Shown here: piece by piece, positions 55,263-63,606 of the stretch
How the letters are laid out: each line of letters begins with the position of its first letter
Position numbering within the stretch: position 1 is the first letter of the stretch
Source: Variovorax paradoxus
GTDB taxonomy: Bacteria; Pseudomonadota; Gammaproteobacteria; Burkholderiales; Burkholderiaceae_C
NCBI RefSeq assembly: GCF_029919115.1
Contig: NZ_CP123990.1
Location: forward strand, 4,800,501-4,864,500
DNA length: 64,000 nucleotides
Direction of reading: 5' to 3'
Notes under the pieces: generated by a model
What the model was told of the DNA's origin: nothing
Databases searched by the model: none
The model's input: only the letters and a program-made list of their open reading frames with translations
Position numbers and translations under genes: made by a program

Positions 55263-57002
55263 ATGACCACCCCGCCGAAGAAGAAAAATCCCGAAGACCT
55301 GCGCAGCCAGCAATGGTTCGGCCGCAACGACCGCGACGGCTTCATCTACCGAAGCTGGATGAAGGGCAAAGGTGTGCCGCATGACCAGTTCGACGGGCGC
55401 CCCGTCATCGGCATTTGCAACACCTTCAGCGAACTCACGCCCTGCAATTCGCACTTCCGCACGCTTGCAGAGCAGGTGAAGATCGGCGTGTACGAGGCAG
55501 GCGGTTTTCCGGTCGAGTTTCCGGTGATGTCGCTCGGCGAAACGCTGCTGCGCCCCACGGCCATGCTGTACCGCAACCTCGCGAGCATGGACGTGGAAGA
55601 AAGCATTCGCGGCAACCCGCTCGACGGCGTGGTGCTGCTCATGGGATGCGACAAGACCACGCCCGCGCTCATGATGGGCGCGGCCAGTGTCGACCTGCCG
55701 ACCATCGGCGTTTCGGGCGGCCCCATGCTCTCGGGCAAATGGCGCGGCCAGGAGCTGGGCTCGGGCACCGGCGTATGGCAAATGAGCGAGCAGGTGCGCG
55801 CCGGCACGCTCAAGCTGAAGGACTTCTTCGAGGCCGAGAGCTGCATGCACCGCAGCCACGGCCACTGCATGACGATGGGGACCGCAAGCACCATGGCCTG
55901 CATGGTCGAATCGCTCGGCATCGGCCTGCCGGGCAATGCGGCGTATCCGGCGGTCGACGGCCGCCGCAACGTGCTGGCGCGCATGGCGGGCCGCCGCATC
56001 GTCGACATGGTCCATGAAGACCTCAACATGTCGAAGATCCTCACGCGCCAGGCCATCGAGAACGCCATCAAGGTCAATGCGGCCATCGGCGGCTCGACCA
56101 ACCTCGTGATTCACCTGCTGGCCATTGCGGGCCGCATTGGCGTAGACCTTTCGCTCGACGACTTCGACCGGCTGGCTTCCGAGCTGCCCTGCCTGGTCGA
56201 CCTGCAGCCCTCGGGCCGCTTTCTCATGGAAGACTTCTGCTACGCGGGCGGCCTGCCGGTGGTCATCAAGGAAATTGCGGAGCACCTGCACAAGGACGCC
56301 ATCACTGCCAACGGCCAGACGCTGTGGGACAACGTAAAGGACGCCGAAAACTACAACCCGCAGGTGATCCGCCCGCTGGCAGAGCCCTTCAAGGACAAGG
56401 CCGGCATTTGCGTGCTGCGCGGCAACCTCGCACCCAACGGCGCCATCATCAAGCCCAGCGCCGCCACGCCGGAGCTGCTGGTGCACAAGGGCCGTGCGGT
56501 GGTGTTCGAAAACGCCGACGACCTGCACAAGCGCATCGACGACGAGAACCTGGACATCGACGAGCACTGCGTCATGGTGCTGAAGAACTGCGGCCCGCGC
56601 GGCTACCCGGGCATGGCCGAGTCGGGCAACATGCCGCTGCCGCCGAAGGTGCTGCGCAAGGGCATCACGGACATGGTCCGCATCAGCGATGCGCGCATGA
56701 GCGGCACGGCCTACGGCACGGTGGTTCTGCACACGTCGCCCGAAGCCGCGGCGGGCGGCCCGCTCGCGCTGGTGCAAGACGGCGACATCGTCGAGCTCGA
56801 TGTGCCCAACCGCAAGCTGCACCTGCATGTGAGCGACGAGGAACTGGCCAAGCGGCTCGAAAAATGGGTCGCGCCCAAGGCGCCGCTCGATTCGGGCTAC
56901 TGGAAGCTCTATGTCGACACAGTGCTGCAGGCCGACCAGGGCGCCGACCTGGCCTTCTTGCGCGGCCGCCGCGGAGGGTTTGTGCCGCGCGACAATCACT
57001 AG
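55263..57002 (+). CDS. IlvD/Edd-family sugar-acid dehydratase (L-arabonate dehydratase-like)
   Basis: 579 residues. Iron-sulfur dehydratase with Cys61 (SELTPCNSH), Cys129 (LMGCDKTTP), Lys131, and Cys202 (HGHCMTMGTAS), the cluster/metal pattern of the [2Fe-2S] arabinonate/xylonate branch; length equals that branch. RISDARMSGTAYGT near residue 475 holds the catalytic Ser. Dehydrates an aldonate to its 2-keto-3-deoxy derivative. Aldonate identity (arabonate, galactonate, fuconate) is not fixed by sequence. Confidence 0.88.
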   Translation: MTTPPKKKNPEDLRSQQWFGRNDRDGFIYRSWMKGKGVPHDQFDGRPVIGICNTFSELTPCNSHFRTLAEQVKIGVYEAGGFPVEFPVMSLGETLLRPTAMLYRNLASMDVEESIRGNPLDGVVLLMGCDKTTPALMMGAASVDLPTIGVSGGPMLSGKWRGQELGSGTGVWQMSEQVRAGTLKLKDFFEAESCMHRSHGHCMTMGTASTMACMVESLGIGLPGNAAYPAVDGRRNVLARMAGRRIVDMVHEDLNMSKILTRQAIENAIKVNAAIGGSTNLVIHLLAIAGRIGVDLSLDDFDRLASELPCLVDLQPSGRFLMEDFCYAGGLPVVIKEIAEHLHKDAITANGQTLWDNVKDAENYNPQVIRPLAEPFKDKAGICVLRGNLAPNGAIIKPSAATPELLVHKGRAVVFENADDLHKRIDDENLDIDEHCVMVLKNCGPRGYPGMAESGNMPLPPKVLRKGITDMVRISDARMSGTAYGTVVLHTSPEAAAGGPLALVQDGDIVELDVPNRKLHLHVSDEELAKRLEKWVAPKAPLDSGYWKLYVDTVLQADQGADLAFLRGRRGGFVPRDNH

Positions 57003-57003
57003 G

Positions 57004-57912
57004 ATGACCAGACTGGTAGCCATCGACTGGGGCACAAGCTCCCTGCGCGGCGCGTTGATCGACGCCGGCGGCAAGGTGCTTGAAGAGCGCAGCGACACGC
57101 GCGGCATTCTCAAGGTGCCGGCGGGTGGTTTTCCCGCAGTGTTCGATGAACTGTTCGGCGACTGGATGCAACCCGAGGGCACCCGCTGCCTCATATCCGG
57201 CATGGCCGGCAGCAAGCAGGGCTGGGTCGAGGCGCCGTATTGCGCCTGCCCCGCGGGCCGCGTCGAAGTCGGCCGCAAGATCATCGACATCGATGCGCGG
57301 CCGGGTTCGCGCATTGCCATCGTGCCGGGCCTCAGCGACGAGCATGACGGTGTTCCCGATGTCATGCGCGGCGAAGAGGTGCAGATCTTCGGTGCCATGG
57401 CGTTGATGGACGTCGACGAAGGCGTCTTCGTACTGCCGGGCACCCACAACAAGTGGGCCACGGTCAAGAAGGGCCGGGTCACGGGCTTTCGCACCTTCAT
57501 GACTGGTGAGTTCTATGCGCTGCTGAGCCAGCATTCGATTCTTGCGCGCACGCTCGACGCAAATGCATCGCTCGACGAAGCCGCTTTTGTGCAGGGCGTT
57601 ACGCTCGCCGACAACGGCCAGGGCCTGCTGCACAACGCATTCGGCGCGCGCACGCTGTCGCTTTTCGAGCGCATGCCCACGCAGGAGCTTGCGAGCTATC
57701 TCTCCGGCCTATTGATCGGCGAAGAACTGCGCACGCAGTCTTTGCATGCCTTCGGCGAAGTGGTGCTGATCGGCTCCCCCGCACTGACGCAGCGCTACAC
57801 GCTTGCGCTCAGCGCAACCGGCACCGCCACCCGCACACTCGGCGCCGAAGCCACCTGGGCGGGGCTGCATGCACTGTCCGGTTTTCTCGACGCAGACAGA
57901 ACTCCCTCATGA
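57004..57912 (+). CDS. dgoK: 2-dehydro-3-deoxygalactonokinase DgoK
   Basis: 302 residues from ATG 57004, one base after the dehydratase stop. DgoK family: AIDWGTSSLRGALID (phosphate-1 motif), LISGMAGSKQGWVEAPYC, GEEVQIFGA, LPGTHNKWATV with the conserved His, FMTGEFYALL. Phosphorylates 2-keto-3-deoxygalactonate at O6 for DgoA. Confidence 0.93.
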   Translation: MTRLVAIDWGTSSLRGALIDAGGKVLEERSDTRGILKVPAGGFPAVFDELFGDWMQPEGTRCLISGMAGSKQGWVEAPYCACPAGRVEVGRKIIDIDARPGSRIAIVPGLSDEHDGVPDVMRGEEVQIFGAMALMDVDEGVFVLPGTHNKWATVKKGRVTGFRTFMTGEFYALLSQHSILARTLDANASLDEAAFVQGVTLADNGQGLLHNAFGARTLSLFERMPTQELASYLSGLLIGEELRTQSLHAFGEVVLIGSPALTQRYTLALSATGTATRTLGAEATWAGLHALSGFLDADRTPS

Positions 57913-58550
57913 CGACTCCCCTACAAAAATTCGATGCCGCCATGCGCGAGCTGCCGCTGGTCGCCATCTTGCGCGGACTCACGCCGCCGGAGGCCGCCGA
58001 TGTCGGCGACGCCATCGTCGAATCGGGTTTCCGGCTGCTCGAGGTGCCGCTCAATTCCCCCAAGCCCTATGCCAGCATCACGCTGATGCGCACGCGCTTT
58101 CCGCAGGCCCTGGTGGGCGCCGGCACAGTGCTCGATGCGCAGCAGGTGCGCTATGTGCACTCCGCCGGCGGCGAGCTGATCGTGTCGCCCAACTTCAACG
58201 CCGAAGTCATCGCCGAAGCCGTGCGGCTCGGCATGGTGTGCCTGCCCGGCGTGATGACGCCGACCGAAGCCTTCGGCGCCTTGGCCGCGGGCGCGACCGG
58301 GCTCAAGCTGTTTCCGGCTGAACTGGCGTCGCCCGCGGTGGTGAAGGCACTGCTTGCGGTTCTGCCCGCCGGCACGCCGCTGATGCCTGTGGGCGGCATC
58401 ACGCCGGCCAACATGGCCGAATGGCGTGCGGCCGGCGCGTCCGGCTTCGGCATCGGCTCTGCGCTGTACAAGCCAGGCAAGCAGGCGTCGGAGGTTCGCG
58501 CCGATGCGCAGAAATTCGTTGCAGCCTATACAGGCGCAATCCGCGCCTGA
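57909..58550 (+). CDS. dgoA: 2-dehydro-3-deoxy-6-phosphogalactonate aldolase DgoA
   Basis: 213 residues; start overlaps the dgoK stop by ATGA. KDPG/KDPGal aldolase fold with Glu45 (LLEVPLNSP), GAGTVLDAQQV, SPNFNAEVI and the Schiff-base Lys133 in GLKLFPAEL. The LNSP and LFPAEL forms are those of DgoA rather than Eda. Yields pyruvate and glyceraldehyde-3-phosphate. Confidence 0.93.
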   Translation: MTTPLQKFDAAMRELPLVAILRGLTPPEAADVGDAIVESGFRLLEVPLNSPKPYASITLMRTRFPQALVGAGTVLDAQQVRYVHSAGGELIVSPNFNAEVIAEAVRLGMVCLPGVMTPTEAFGALAAGATGLKLFPAELASPAVVKALLAVLPAGTPLMPVGGITPANMAEWRAAGASGFGIGSALYKPGKQASEVRADAQKFVAAYTGAIRA

Positions 58551-58599
58551 GCGCATCTTTTTTCAACCCACATCCATCCACATCCACGAGGCCCCGTCG

Positions 58600-59337
58600 A
58601 TGTCCGCAGATTCAGACTACGCCAGCCCCGCCGTGCGCAAGTTGCGCGAAGACCTTGCGCTCGCCTTGCGCGCAGCCGCGCACCACGGTCTGTCCGAAGG
58701 GGTCTGCAACCATTTCAGCGTGATGCTGCCGGGCACGCAAGACCGCTACCTGATCAATCCTCGCGGCCTGCACTGGAGCGAAATCGGGCCGGACGACGTC
58801 GTGCTGATCGACGTGCACGGCGAGGTGCTCGCCGGCCGCCACAGGGTGGAGCCGACCGCACTTTTCATTCACGGCGCGGTGCACCGCATCACCGGCCACG
58901 CCGTCGTGCTGCATTGCCACATGCCCTACGCGACGGCACTCACGCTCACGGCCGACCGCGCGCTCGATCCCACGCTGAGCCAGAACGCCATGCGCTACAT
59001 GAACCGCATTGCGATTGATGCGGTGTACAACGGCCTGGCGCTCGACGATGCCGAAGGCGAACGAATCGCACGCGCCATGCTCGGAAAAGACGTGGCCTTT
59101 CTCGCGAACCACGGCGTTGTCGTGGCGGGCGCCACCGTTGCGCATGCCTACGACGATCTCTACTACCTCGAGCGCGCAAGCCTGCACCAGGTCATTGCGC
59201 AATCGACCGGTCGCCCGCTGGTTCCTGTCGATCCCGAGATGGCAGCCCACGCAGCGGCGCAAATCCAGGGCGAACGCGAGCAATCAGACTTGTTTTTCGA
59301 GGCGCTCCGGCGCATGCTGCCTCCGCCACACGGCTGA
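58600..59337 (+). CDS. Class II aldolase/adducin family protein
   Basis: 245 residues from ATG 58600. Zinc-site histidines in LHCHMPYATAL and the second pair in ANHGVVVAG; early SEGVCNHFSVMLPG is the typical opening of the branch. Relatives include fuculose-phosphate and ribulose-phosphate aldolases and some decarboxylase-like members. It is the fourth gene of the plus-strand cluster; a side role on another sugar acid is possible. Confidence 0.83.
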   Translation: MSADSDYASPAVRKLREDLALALRAAAHHGLSEGVCNHFSVMLPGTQDRYLINPRGLHWSEIGPDDVVLIDVHGEVLAGRHRVEPTALFIHGAVHRITGHAVVLHCHMPYATALTLTADRALDPTLSQNAMRYMNRIAIDAVYNGLALDDAEGERIARAMLGKDVAFLANHGVVVAGATVAHAYDDLYYLERASLHQVIAQSTGRPLVPVDPEMAAHAAAQIQGEREQSDLFFEALRRMLPPPHG

Positions 59338-59495
59338 CGTCCGTTCGGCCGGTTCCAACCCCGGCACAGGGCGCCTAGGATGGCGGAACGGGTGCGCAGC
59401 GGCTTACAGCTCTTTATCGGATTTCGCGCGAGCCTTACACAGCGTTCACATGGGAGCACGACGATAGGGCTTCCAACCACTCCATTGGAGTTGCC

Positions 59496-59819
59496 ATGAA
59501 AAAGCTCACATTCGCAATCGGCACCGCTGCCCTGCTCTCGCTGGCAGCCCTCAGCGCTCCGGCACAAGCCCAGACCGGCGGCCGCTTCATCCAGGCCCAG
59601 GTGTATGTCGTGCCCGCACCACCGCCGCCGCGCCCCTACTACTACGCGCCGCCGCCCCCGAGGCCCTACTACGGCCCCGGCTACCACCATGGGCATGACC
59701 GCTACGAGGAGCGCCGGCACCGCCGTTGGGAAGAGCGCCGCTACGGCCGCCGCGACGACGACGGCGACGGTGTTCCCAACCGCTACGACCGCCGGCCCGA
59801 GAATCCGTACCGCTATTGA
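59496..59819 (+). CDS. Exported Pro/Tyr/Arg-rich small protein with Asp-rich end
   Basis: 107 residues with signal peptide (cleavage after AQA near residue 26). The mature part has a PPPPRPYY repeat region (residues about 42-62), an Arg/Glu/His-rich middle and DDDGDGVPNRYDRRPENP near the C-terminus, which resembles a thrombospondin type 3 calcium loop. I do not know a function. TTACA/TTCACA-like direct repeats spaced 11 bp (59403-59450) lie upstream. Confidence 0.7.
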   Translation: MKKLTFAIGTAALLSLAALSAPAQAQTGGRFIQAQVYVVPAPPPPRPYYYAPPPPRPYYGPGYHHGHDRYEERRHRRWEERRYGRRDDDGDGVPNRYDRRPENPYRY

Positions 59820-59856
59820 TTTTTGCGCCAGCGCCTTGGCCTGAGCGCAAGCCGGC

Positions 59857-61266
59857 TCAGGCTTGCGCTGCCACGCGGCGCAACAGCCCGCTGGGCGAGC
59901 GCGGCCAGCCGACGCGGCCGAACCATGCGCCGCCCGCAATCGCCGACGCGATGACGATGCCGTACACCACCAGCGCCACGCCTTGCGCAGCGAACACGCC
60001 GGTCAGCCCTCCGCTCCAGCGCAGGGCCAGCCAACCGCCGATGCCGGCCACGGCCAGGCGCGCCATGTTGCCGAGCACCGGCCACAGCAAGCGTCCTGCT
60101 CCCTGCGACGCGAAGTACAGCACCAGGCCCACGCCGAAGAACCCGTAGAGCGGCCCCACCACGCGCAGGTAGTGCGCGCCGGTTTCCAGCATGGCGGGGT
60201 CGTTGCCGAACAGCAGCAGCCAAGGCCGCGGAAACAGCGCCGCGGCAAGGCCGATGGTTTCCGTCAACGCAAAAGCCAGCGCGGCACCGGCCCATGTGGC
60301 GCGCAGCGCGCGTTCGCGCTGGCCGGCGCCCATGCAGGTGCCGACCATCGCGACCAGCGGCGCGCCAAGGCCGAACACCAGCGGCACCAGCAGGTACTCC
60401 AAGCGCGATGCAGTGCCGTAGCCCGCCAGCGCCCCCGACCCGAAATGGCCCGTCAATGCGGTCGCGATGCCGATCGACAGATTGGTTGCGACAGTGGACA
60501 CCGCACCCACGAGCCCGATGCCCAGGATGTTGCGGAACAGCGGCCAGCGCAGTTTCAGCGCGGCAAGCGTCGGGCGCAGCAGGCTGCGCGGCGAGCGCAG
60601 GTAGACGATGAGCGCCACAGAGCCCAGCAGGTAATACAGCAGCAGCGCCATCGCACCGCCCGCAATGCCCATGCCCGGGAGCGGTCCCCAGCCGAAGATC
60701 AAAAGCGGCGATGCGGGAATGAGGAACACCACGCCCGCCACCGTCACGTTCGCCGGCACGGCCATGTTGCCCGTGCCTCGGATGATGGCCGACAGCGAGT
60801 TGAAGAGCCACACCAGCACCGCGCCCGCAAACACCCAGTTCGAGTATGTCAGCGCCGCCTCGAGCGCGGCGCCCGTGCCGCCCATGATTCCGTACAGCCG
60901 GCGTCCGCCAGCCAGCAGCGCGATCGAGAAGAGCAGGCCGAACCCGATGGCAATGACCACCGCGTGCCACACCAGCGCGTCGGCTTCGTCGCGGCGGCGT
61001 GCTCCCAGGGCACGCGCAATGGACGAAGCGATGCCGCCACCCATGGCGCCGCTCGACGTCATCTGCATCAGCATGACGATCGGGAACACCAGCGCCATGC
61101 CGGCGAGCGCATTGGTGCCCAGCTTGCCGACGAAATAGGTTTCGATGAGCCCGACGGAAGCCTGCGCCACCATCACGAGCACGTTGGGTGCGGCCAGGCG
61201 CAGCAGCGTGGGCACAATGGGCGCTTCGAGCAGGCGCCGGGTGCGCGGATCGAGTTCCTGGCTCAT
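59857..61266 (-). CDS. MATE family efflux transporter
   Basis: 469 residues from ATG 61264-61266, overlapping the MFS stop (ATGA). Two homologous halves of six membrane helices; LRLAAPNVLVMVAQASVGLIETYFVGKLG and NILGIGLVGAVSTVATNLSIG are the two repeat starts. Exports cationic drugs or metabolites. Last gene of marR-MFS-MATE. Confidence 0.9.
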   Translation of the reverse strand: MSQELDPRTRRLLEAPIVPTLLRLAAPNVLVMVAQASVGLIETYFVGKLGTNALAGMALVFPIVMLMQMTSSGAMGGGIASSIARALGARRRDEADALVWHAVVIAIGFGLLFSIALLAGGRRLYGIMGGTGAALEAALTYSNWVFAGAVLVWLFNSLSAIIRGTGNMAVPANVTVAGVVFLIPASPLLIFGWGPLPGMGIAGGAMALLLYYLLGSVALIVYLRSPRSLLRPTLAALKLRWPLFRNILGIGLVGAVSTVATNLSIGIATALTGHFGSGALAGYGTASRLEYLLVPLVFGLGAPLVAMVGTCMGAGQRERALRATWAGAALAFALTETIGLAAALFPRPWLLLFGNDPAMLETGAHYLRVVGPLYGFFGVGLVLYFASQGAGRLLWPVLGNMARLAVAGIGGWLALRWSGGLTGVFAAQGVALVVYGIVIASAIAGGAWFGRVGWPRSPSGLLRRVAAQA

Positions 61267-62498
61267 GCCGCCGCCAGCTTCGAACGCACGAGCCGCGCTT
61301 CGCGGATCGGCAGGTGCACCAGCGCGGCGCCGGCCGCAAGCGCAATGTCGATGTACCAGACGATGTCGTAGTTGCCGGTGGCCTGGAACACATAGCCGCC
61401 CAGGAATGCGCCCAGGAAGCCGCCGACCTGGTGCGCCAGCATCACGATGCCGAACAGCATTGCCATGTTGGCCGGCCCGAACATCTTGGCGACCAGCCCG
61501 GCTGTCGGTGGCACGGTCGACAGGAAGGTCACGCCCATTACCGCGGCGAACACCAGCATGACCACGGTCGTCTTCGGTGCCAGCAGGAACACCAGCACGG
61601 CGATGCCGCGCGTGGCATAGACCAGCGACAGCAGCGACTTCATGCGCCAGCGCCCCACGGCCCAGCCCATGGCAAGGCTGCCGACGATGTTGAAGAGCCC
61701 GATCATCGCGAGTGCCCAGCCGCCGACCTCGGGCGGCAGGCCGCAGGCCGCCACGACGCCGGGCATGTGCGTGGCAAGGAAGGCCACGTGGAAGCCGCAC
61801 ACCAGGAAGCCCAGGCTCAGGTAGCGGTAGCTGGGCGTTGCGAGCGCCTGGCCGATGGCCTCGCGCGCACTCAGCGGCTTGGTGCCCGACGCGGCCGCCG
61901 AGGCCGCCGCCATCGCGTTCGAATTGCCCTTGAGCACCCATGCGGCCGGCAGCGCCAGCAACACCAGCACACCGAGCCATTGCATGGCGCCGGCCCACCC
62001 CACCGCCGCCGTGAGGCCGACGGCGATCGGCGCCATTGCAAACTGTCCGAAGGAACCGCCGGCATTCACCATGCCGGTGGCCAGGCCGCGCTTGTTCGGC
62101 GGCACCAGGCGGGTGCTCGCGGCCATCAGCACCGAAGGGCCCGCCATGCCGGCACCGCCGGCCGCAAGCACGCCGATCGCGAAGATCAGGCCCGCCGTGC
62201 TCGTCATGAGCGGCGTGATCAGCGTGCCAATGGCCACCAGCATCACGCCGATGAACACGACGCGCCCGGTGCCGATGCGGTCGGCCACGGCGCCCGCGAA
62301 GGGCTGCGTGAGCCCCCACCAGAGCTGCCCGAACGCGAACGCAAGGCTGATGCTCCCGATGCCGAGTGCGGTCGATGTGTTGAGCGCCGAGAGAAAAAGC
62401 CCCATCGTCTGGCGCACGCCCATCGTGAGCGCAAAAGCGCCGGCAGCCGCCAGCAGCACGAGCCAGAGCGCATGGCGCCGCAGAACAGTTTCATTCAT
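61263..62498 (-). CDS. MFS transporter (NNP/OFA-like major facilitator)
   Basis: 411 residues from ATG 62496-62498. Twelve helices; after helix 2 GAVADRIGTGRVV matches the MFS loop motif GxxxDRxGRR. QTMGLFLSALNTSTALG near the N-terminus and FGQLWWGLTQPFAGAVAD are as in many Burkholderiales MFS genes next to MarR. Overlaps marR by 8 bp. Substrate not known; probably drug or organic acid efflux. Confidence 0.9.
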   Translation of the reverse strand: MNETVLRRHALWLVLLAAAGAFALTMGVRQTMGLFLSALNTSTALGIGSISLAFAFGQLWWGLTQPFAGAVADRIGTGRVVFIGVMLVAIGTLITPLMTSTAGLIFAIGVLAAGGAGMAGPSVLMAASTRLVPPNKRGLATGMVNAGGSFGQFAMAPIAVGLTAAVGWAGAMQWLGVLVLLALPAAWVLKGNSNAMAAASAAASGTKPLSAREAIGQALATPSYRYLSLGFLVCGFHVAFLATHMPGVVAACGLPPEVGGWALAMIGLFNIVGSLAMGWAVGRWRMKSLLSLVYATRGIAVLVFLLAPKTTVVMLVFAAVMGVTFLSTVPPTAGLVAKMFGPANMAMLFGIVMLAHQVGGFLGAFLGGYVFQATGNYDIVWYIDIALAAGAALVHLPIREARLVRSKLAAA

Positions 62499-62994
62499 CA
62501 CGGGCTCCTGTGGGTTCTTCCGGCTGTCCATCGCCCAGGCCTGCGCGCTGCAGCAATTCCAGGCTTTCATCGAGAAGGGCATGCAGCGCAAGCACCCGCT
62601 CCGTGCCGAGGATGTCGTTGAGCGCCAGCTGCGCGCCATGCCACAGGCGCTGCGCCTCGGCGCGCTTCTCGCGACCCGCGTCGGTAATCGCCAGCATCCG
62701 GCTGCGCGCATCGGGGCCTTCCGTCTGCACCAGGAAGCCGGCCGCCAACATGGGCTTGAGATTGCGCGTGAGCGTGGACGCATCCACGTTCATCTCGCGC
62801 GCCAGGTCGACCGGACGCAGCGGCCCGAAATGCAGCACGTGCGAAAGCAGCGAATACTGCGTGGTCTTGAGCCCGCTGGGCGCAACGTGCGCGTCATACA
62901 GGCGCGACGCCACCCTGGAGAGCCTGCGCAGGCGGAAATTGGTACATCCTTGGGGCTTGACCTGAGGAGGCTGAGGCTTCAGAGCGGTGTTCAT
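62491..62994 (-). CDS. MarR family transcriptional regulator
   Basis: 167 residues from ATG 62992-62994. Winged HTH: TTQYSLLSHVLHFGPLRPVDLAREMNVDASTLTRNLKPML in outline, then the wing QTEGPDARSRMLAITDAGRE and C-terminal dimer helices. Controls the downstream MFS-MATE genes and probably the divergent thioesterase. Two operator-like palindromes sit in the 51-bp gap. Confidence 0.91.
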   Translation of the reverse strand: MNTALKPQPPQVKPQGCTNFRLRRLSRVASRLYDAHVAPSGLKTTQYSLLSHVLHFGPLRPVDLAREMNVDASTLTRNLKPMLAAGFLVQTEGPDARSRMLAITDAGREKRAEAQRLWHGAQLALNDILGTERVLALHALLDESLELLQRAGLGDGQPEEPTGARDE

Positions 62995-63000
62995 GTTTTT

Positions 63001-63029
63001 ATTGTAGCTACAATAATTGCACCTACAAC
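63001..63029. promoter_or_regulatory. Tandem MarR operators in the marR/thioesterase gap
   Basis: ATTGTAGCTACAAT (63001-63014) is a perfect 14-bp palindrome; ATTGCACCTACAAC (63016-63029) matches it at 11 of 14 positions. On the minus strand TTGTAG and TACAAT (16-bp spacer) form a promoter covered by both sites, with the start of transcription near the marR ATG. Confidence 0.7.
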
Positions 63030-63045
63030 TATCACGGAGTATTGC

Positions 63046-63591
63046 ATGACCGAGCCCCACGCCATCGACACCTGGATCGCTGAAGAACGCCGGGTGGTCG
63101 AGCGTCTTGAAGCCGGCCCCGGCCCGGGGCTCGCCCGCCCCGAGCAGATTGCCGGGAAGACCGGGCTCGAAATGATGCTGGCCATGCTGAACGGCGAAAT
63201 TCCGTATGCCGCCATCGCCAAGACGCTCGACTTCACGCTTCTTTCGGTGAGCCCCGGCGTGGCCGTGTTCCAGGGCAGGCCGCTGCCGCAGCATCTGAAT
63301 CCGCTTGGCACCATCCATGGCGGCTGGGTCGCCACGCTGCTCGATTCGGCACTGGGCTGCTCGGTCCACACCATGATGCCGCCGGGCCGCGCCTACACGA
63401 CGGCCGAACTGGGCGTGAACTACGTGAAGGGTCTCACGCCCAAGGTGCAACGGGTTCGCGCCGAAGGCAAGGTCATTCATTGCGGCCGTCAACTGGCCAC
63501 CGCCGAGGCGCGGCTTTTCGGGCCGGACGGCACGCTGTATGCCCACGCCACCACCACCTGCCTCGTGTTCGAGGTTCCTCCGCCGCGCTAA
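63046..63591 (+). CDS. PaaI-type hotdog thioesterase
   Basis: 181 residues from ATG 63046 with SD CGGAG. Hotdog fold: LNPLGTIHGGWVATLLDSALGCSVHTM holds the HGG(W) motif with the catalytic Asp, and AELGVNYVKGLTP follows. Hydrolyses acyl-CoA thioesters, often aryl-CoA. The 70-residue N-terminal region is helical, longer than in PaaI itself. Confidence 0.88.
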   Translation: MTEPHAIDTWIAEERRVVERLEAGPGPGLARPEQIAGKTGLEMMLAMLNGEIPYAAIAKTLDFTLLSVSPGVAVFQGRPLPQHLNPLGTIHGGWVATLLDSALGCSVHTMMPPGRAYTTAELGVNYVKGLTPKVQRVRAEGKVIHCGRQLATAEARLFGPDGTLYAHATTTCLVFEVPPPR

Positions 63592-63606
63592 GCCGTGGCC
63601 GCCACC

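Noticed and set aside
59844..59869. AGCGCAAGCC/GGCTTGCGCT hairpin after the Pro/Tyr/Arg-rich gene
   Set aside because: No T-run and it overlaps the MATE stop region; cannot call it a terminator.
61267..62319. Upstream in-frame extension of the MATE gene
   Set aside because: It is an out-of-frame reading of the MFS gene, which has clear membrane helices in its own frame.
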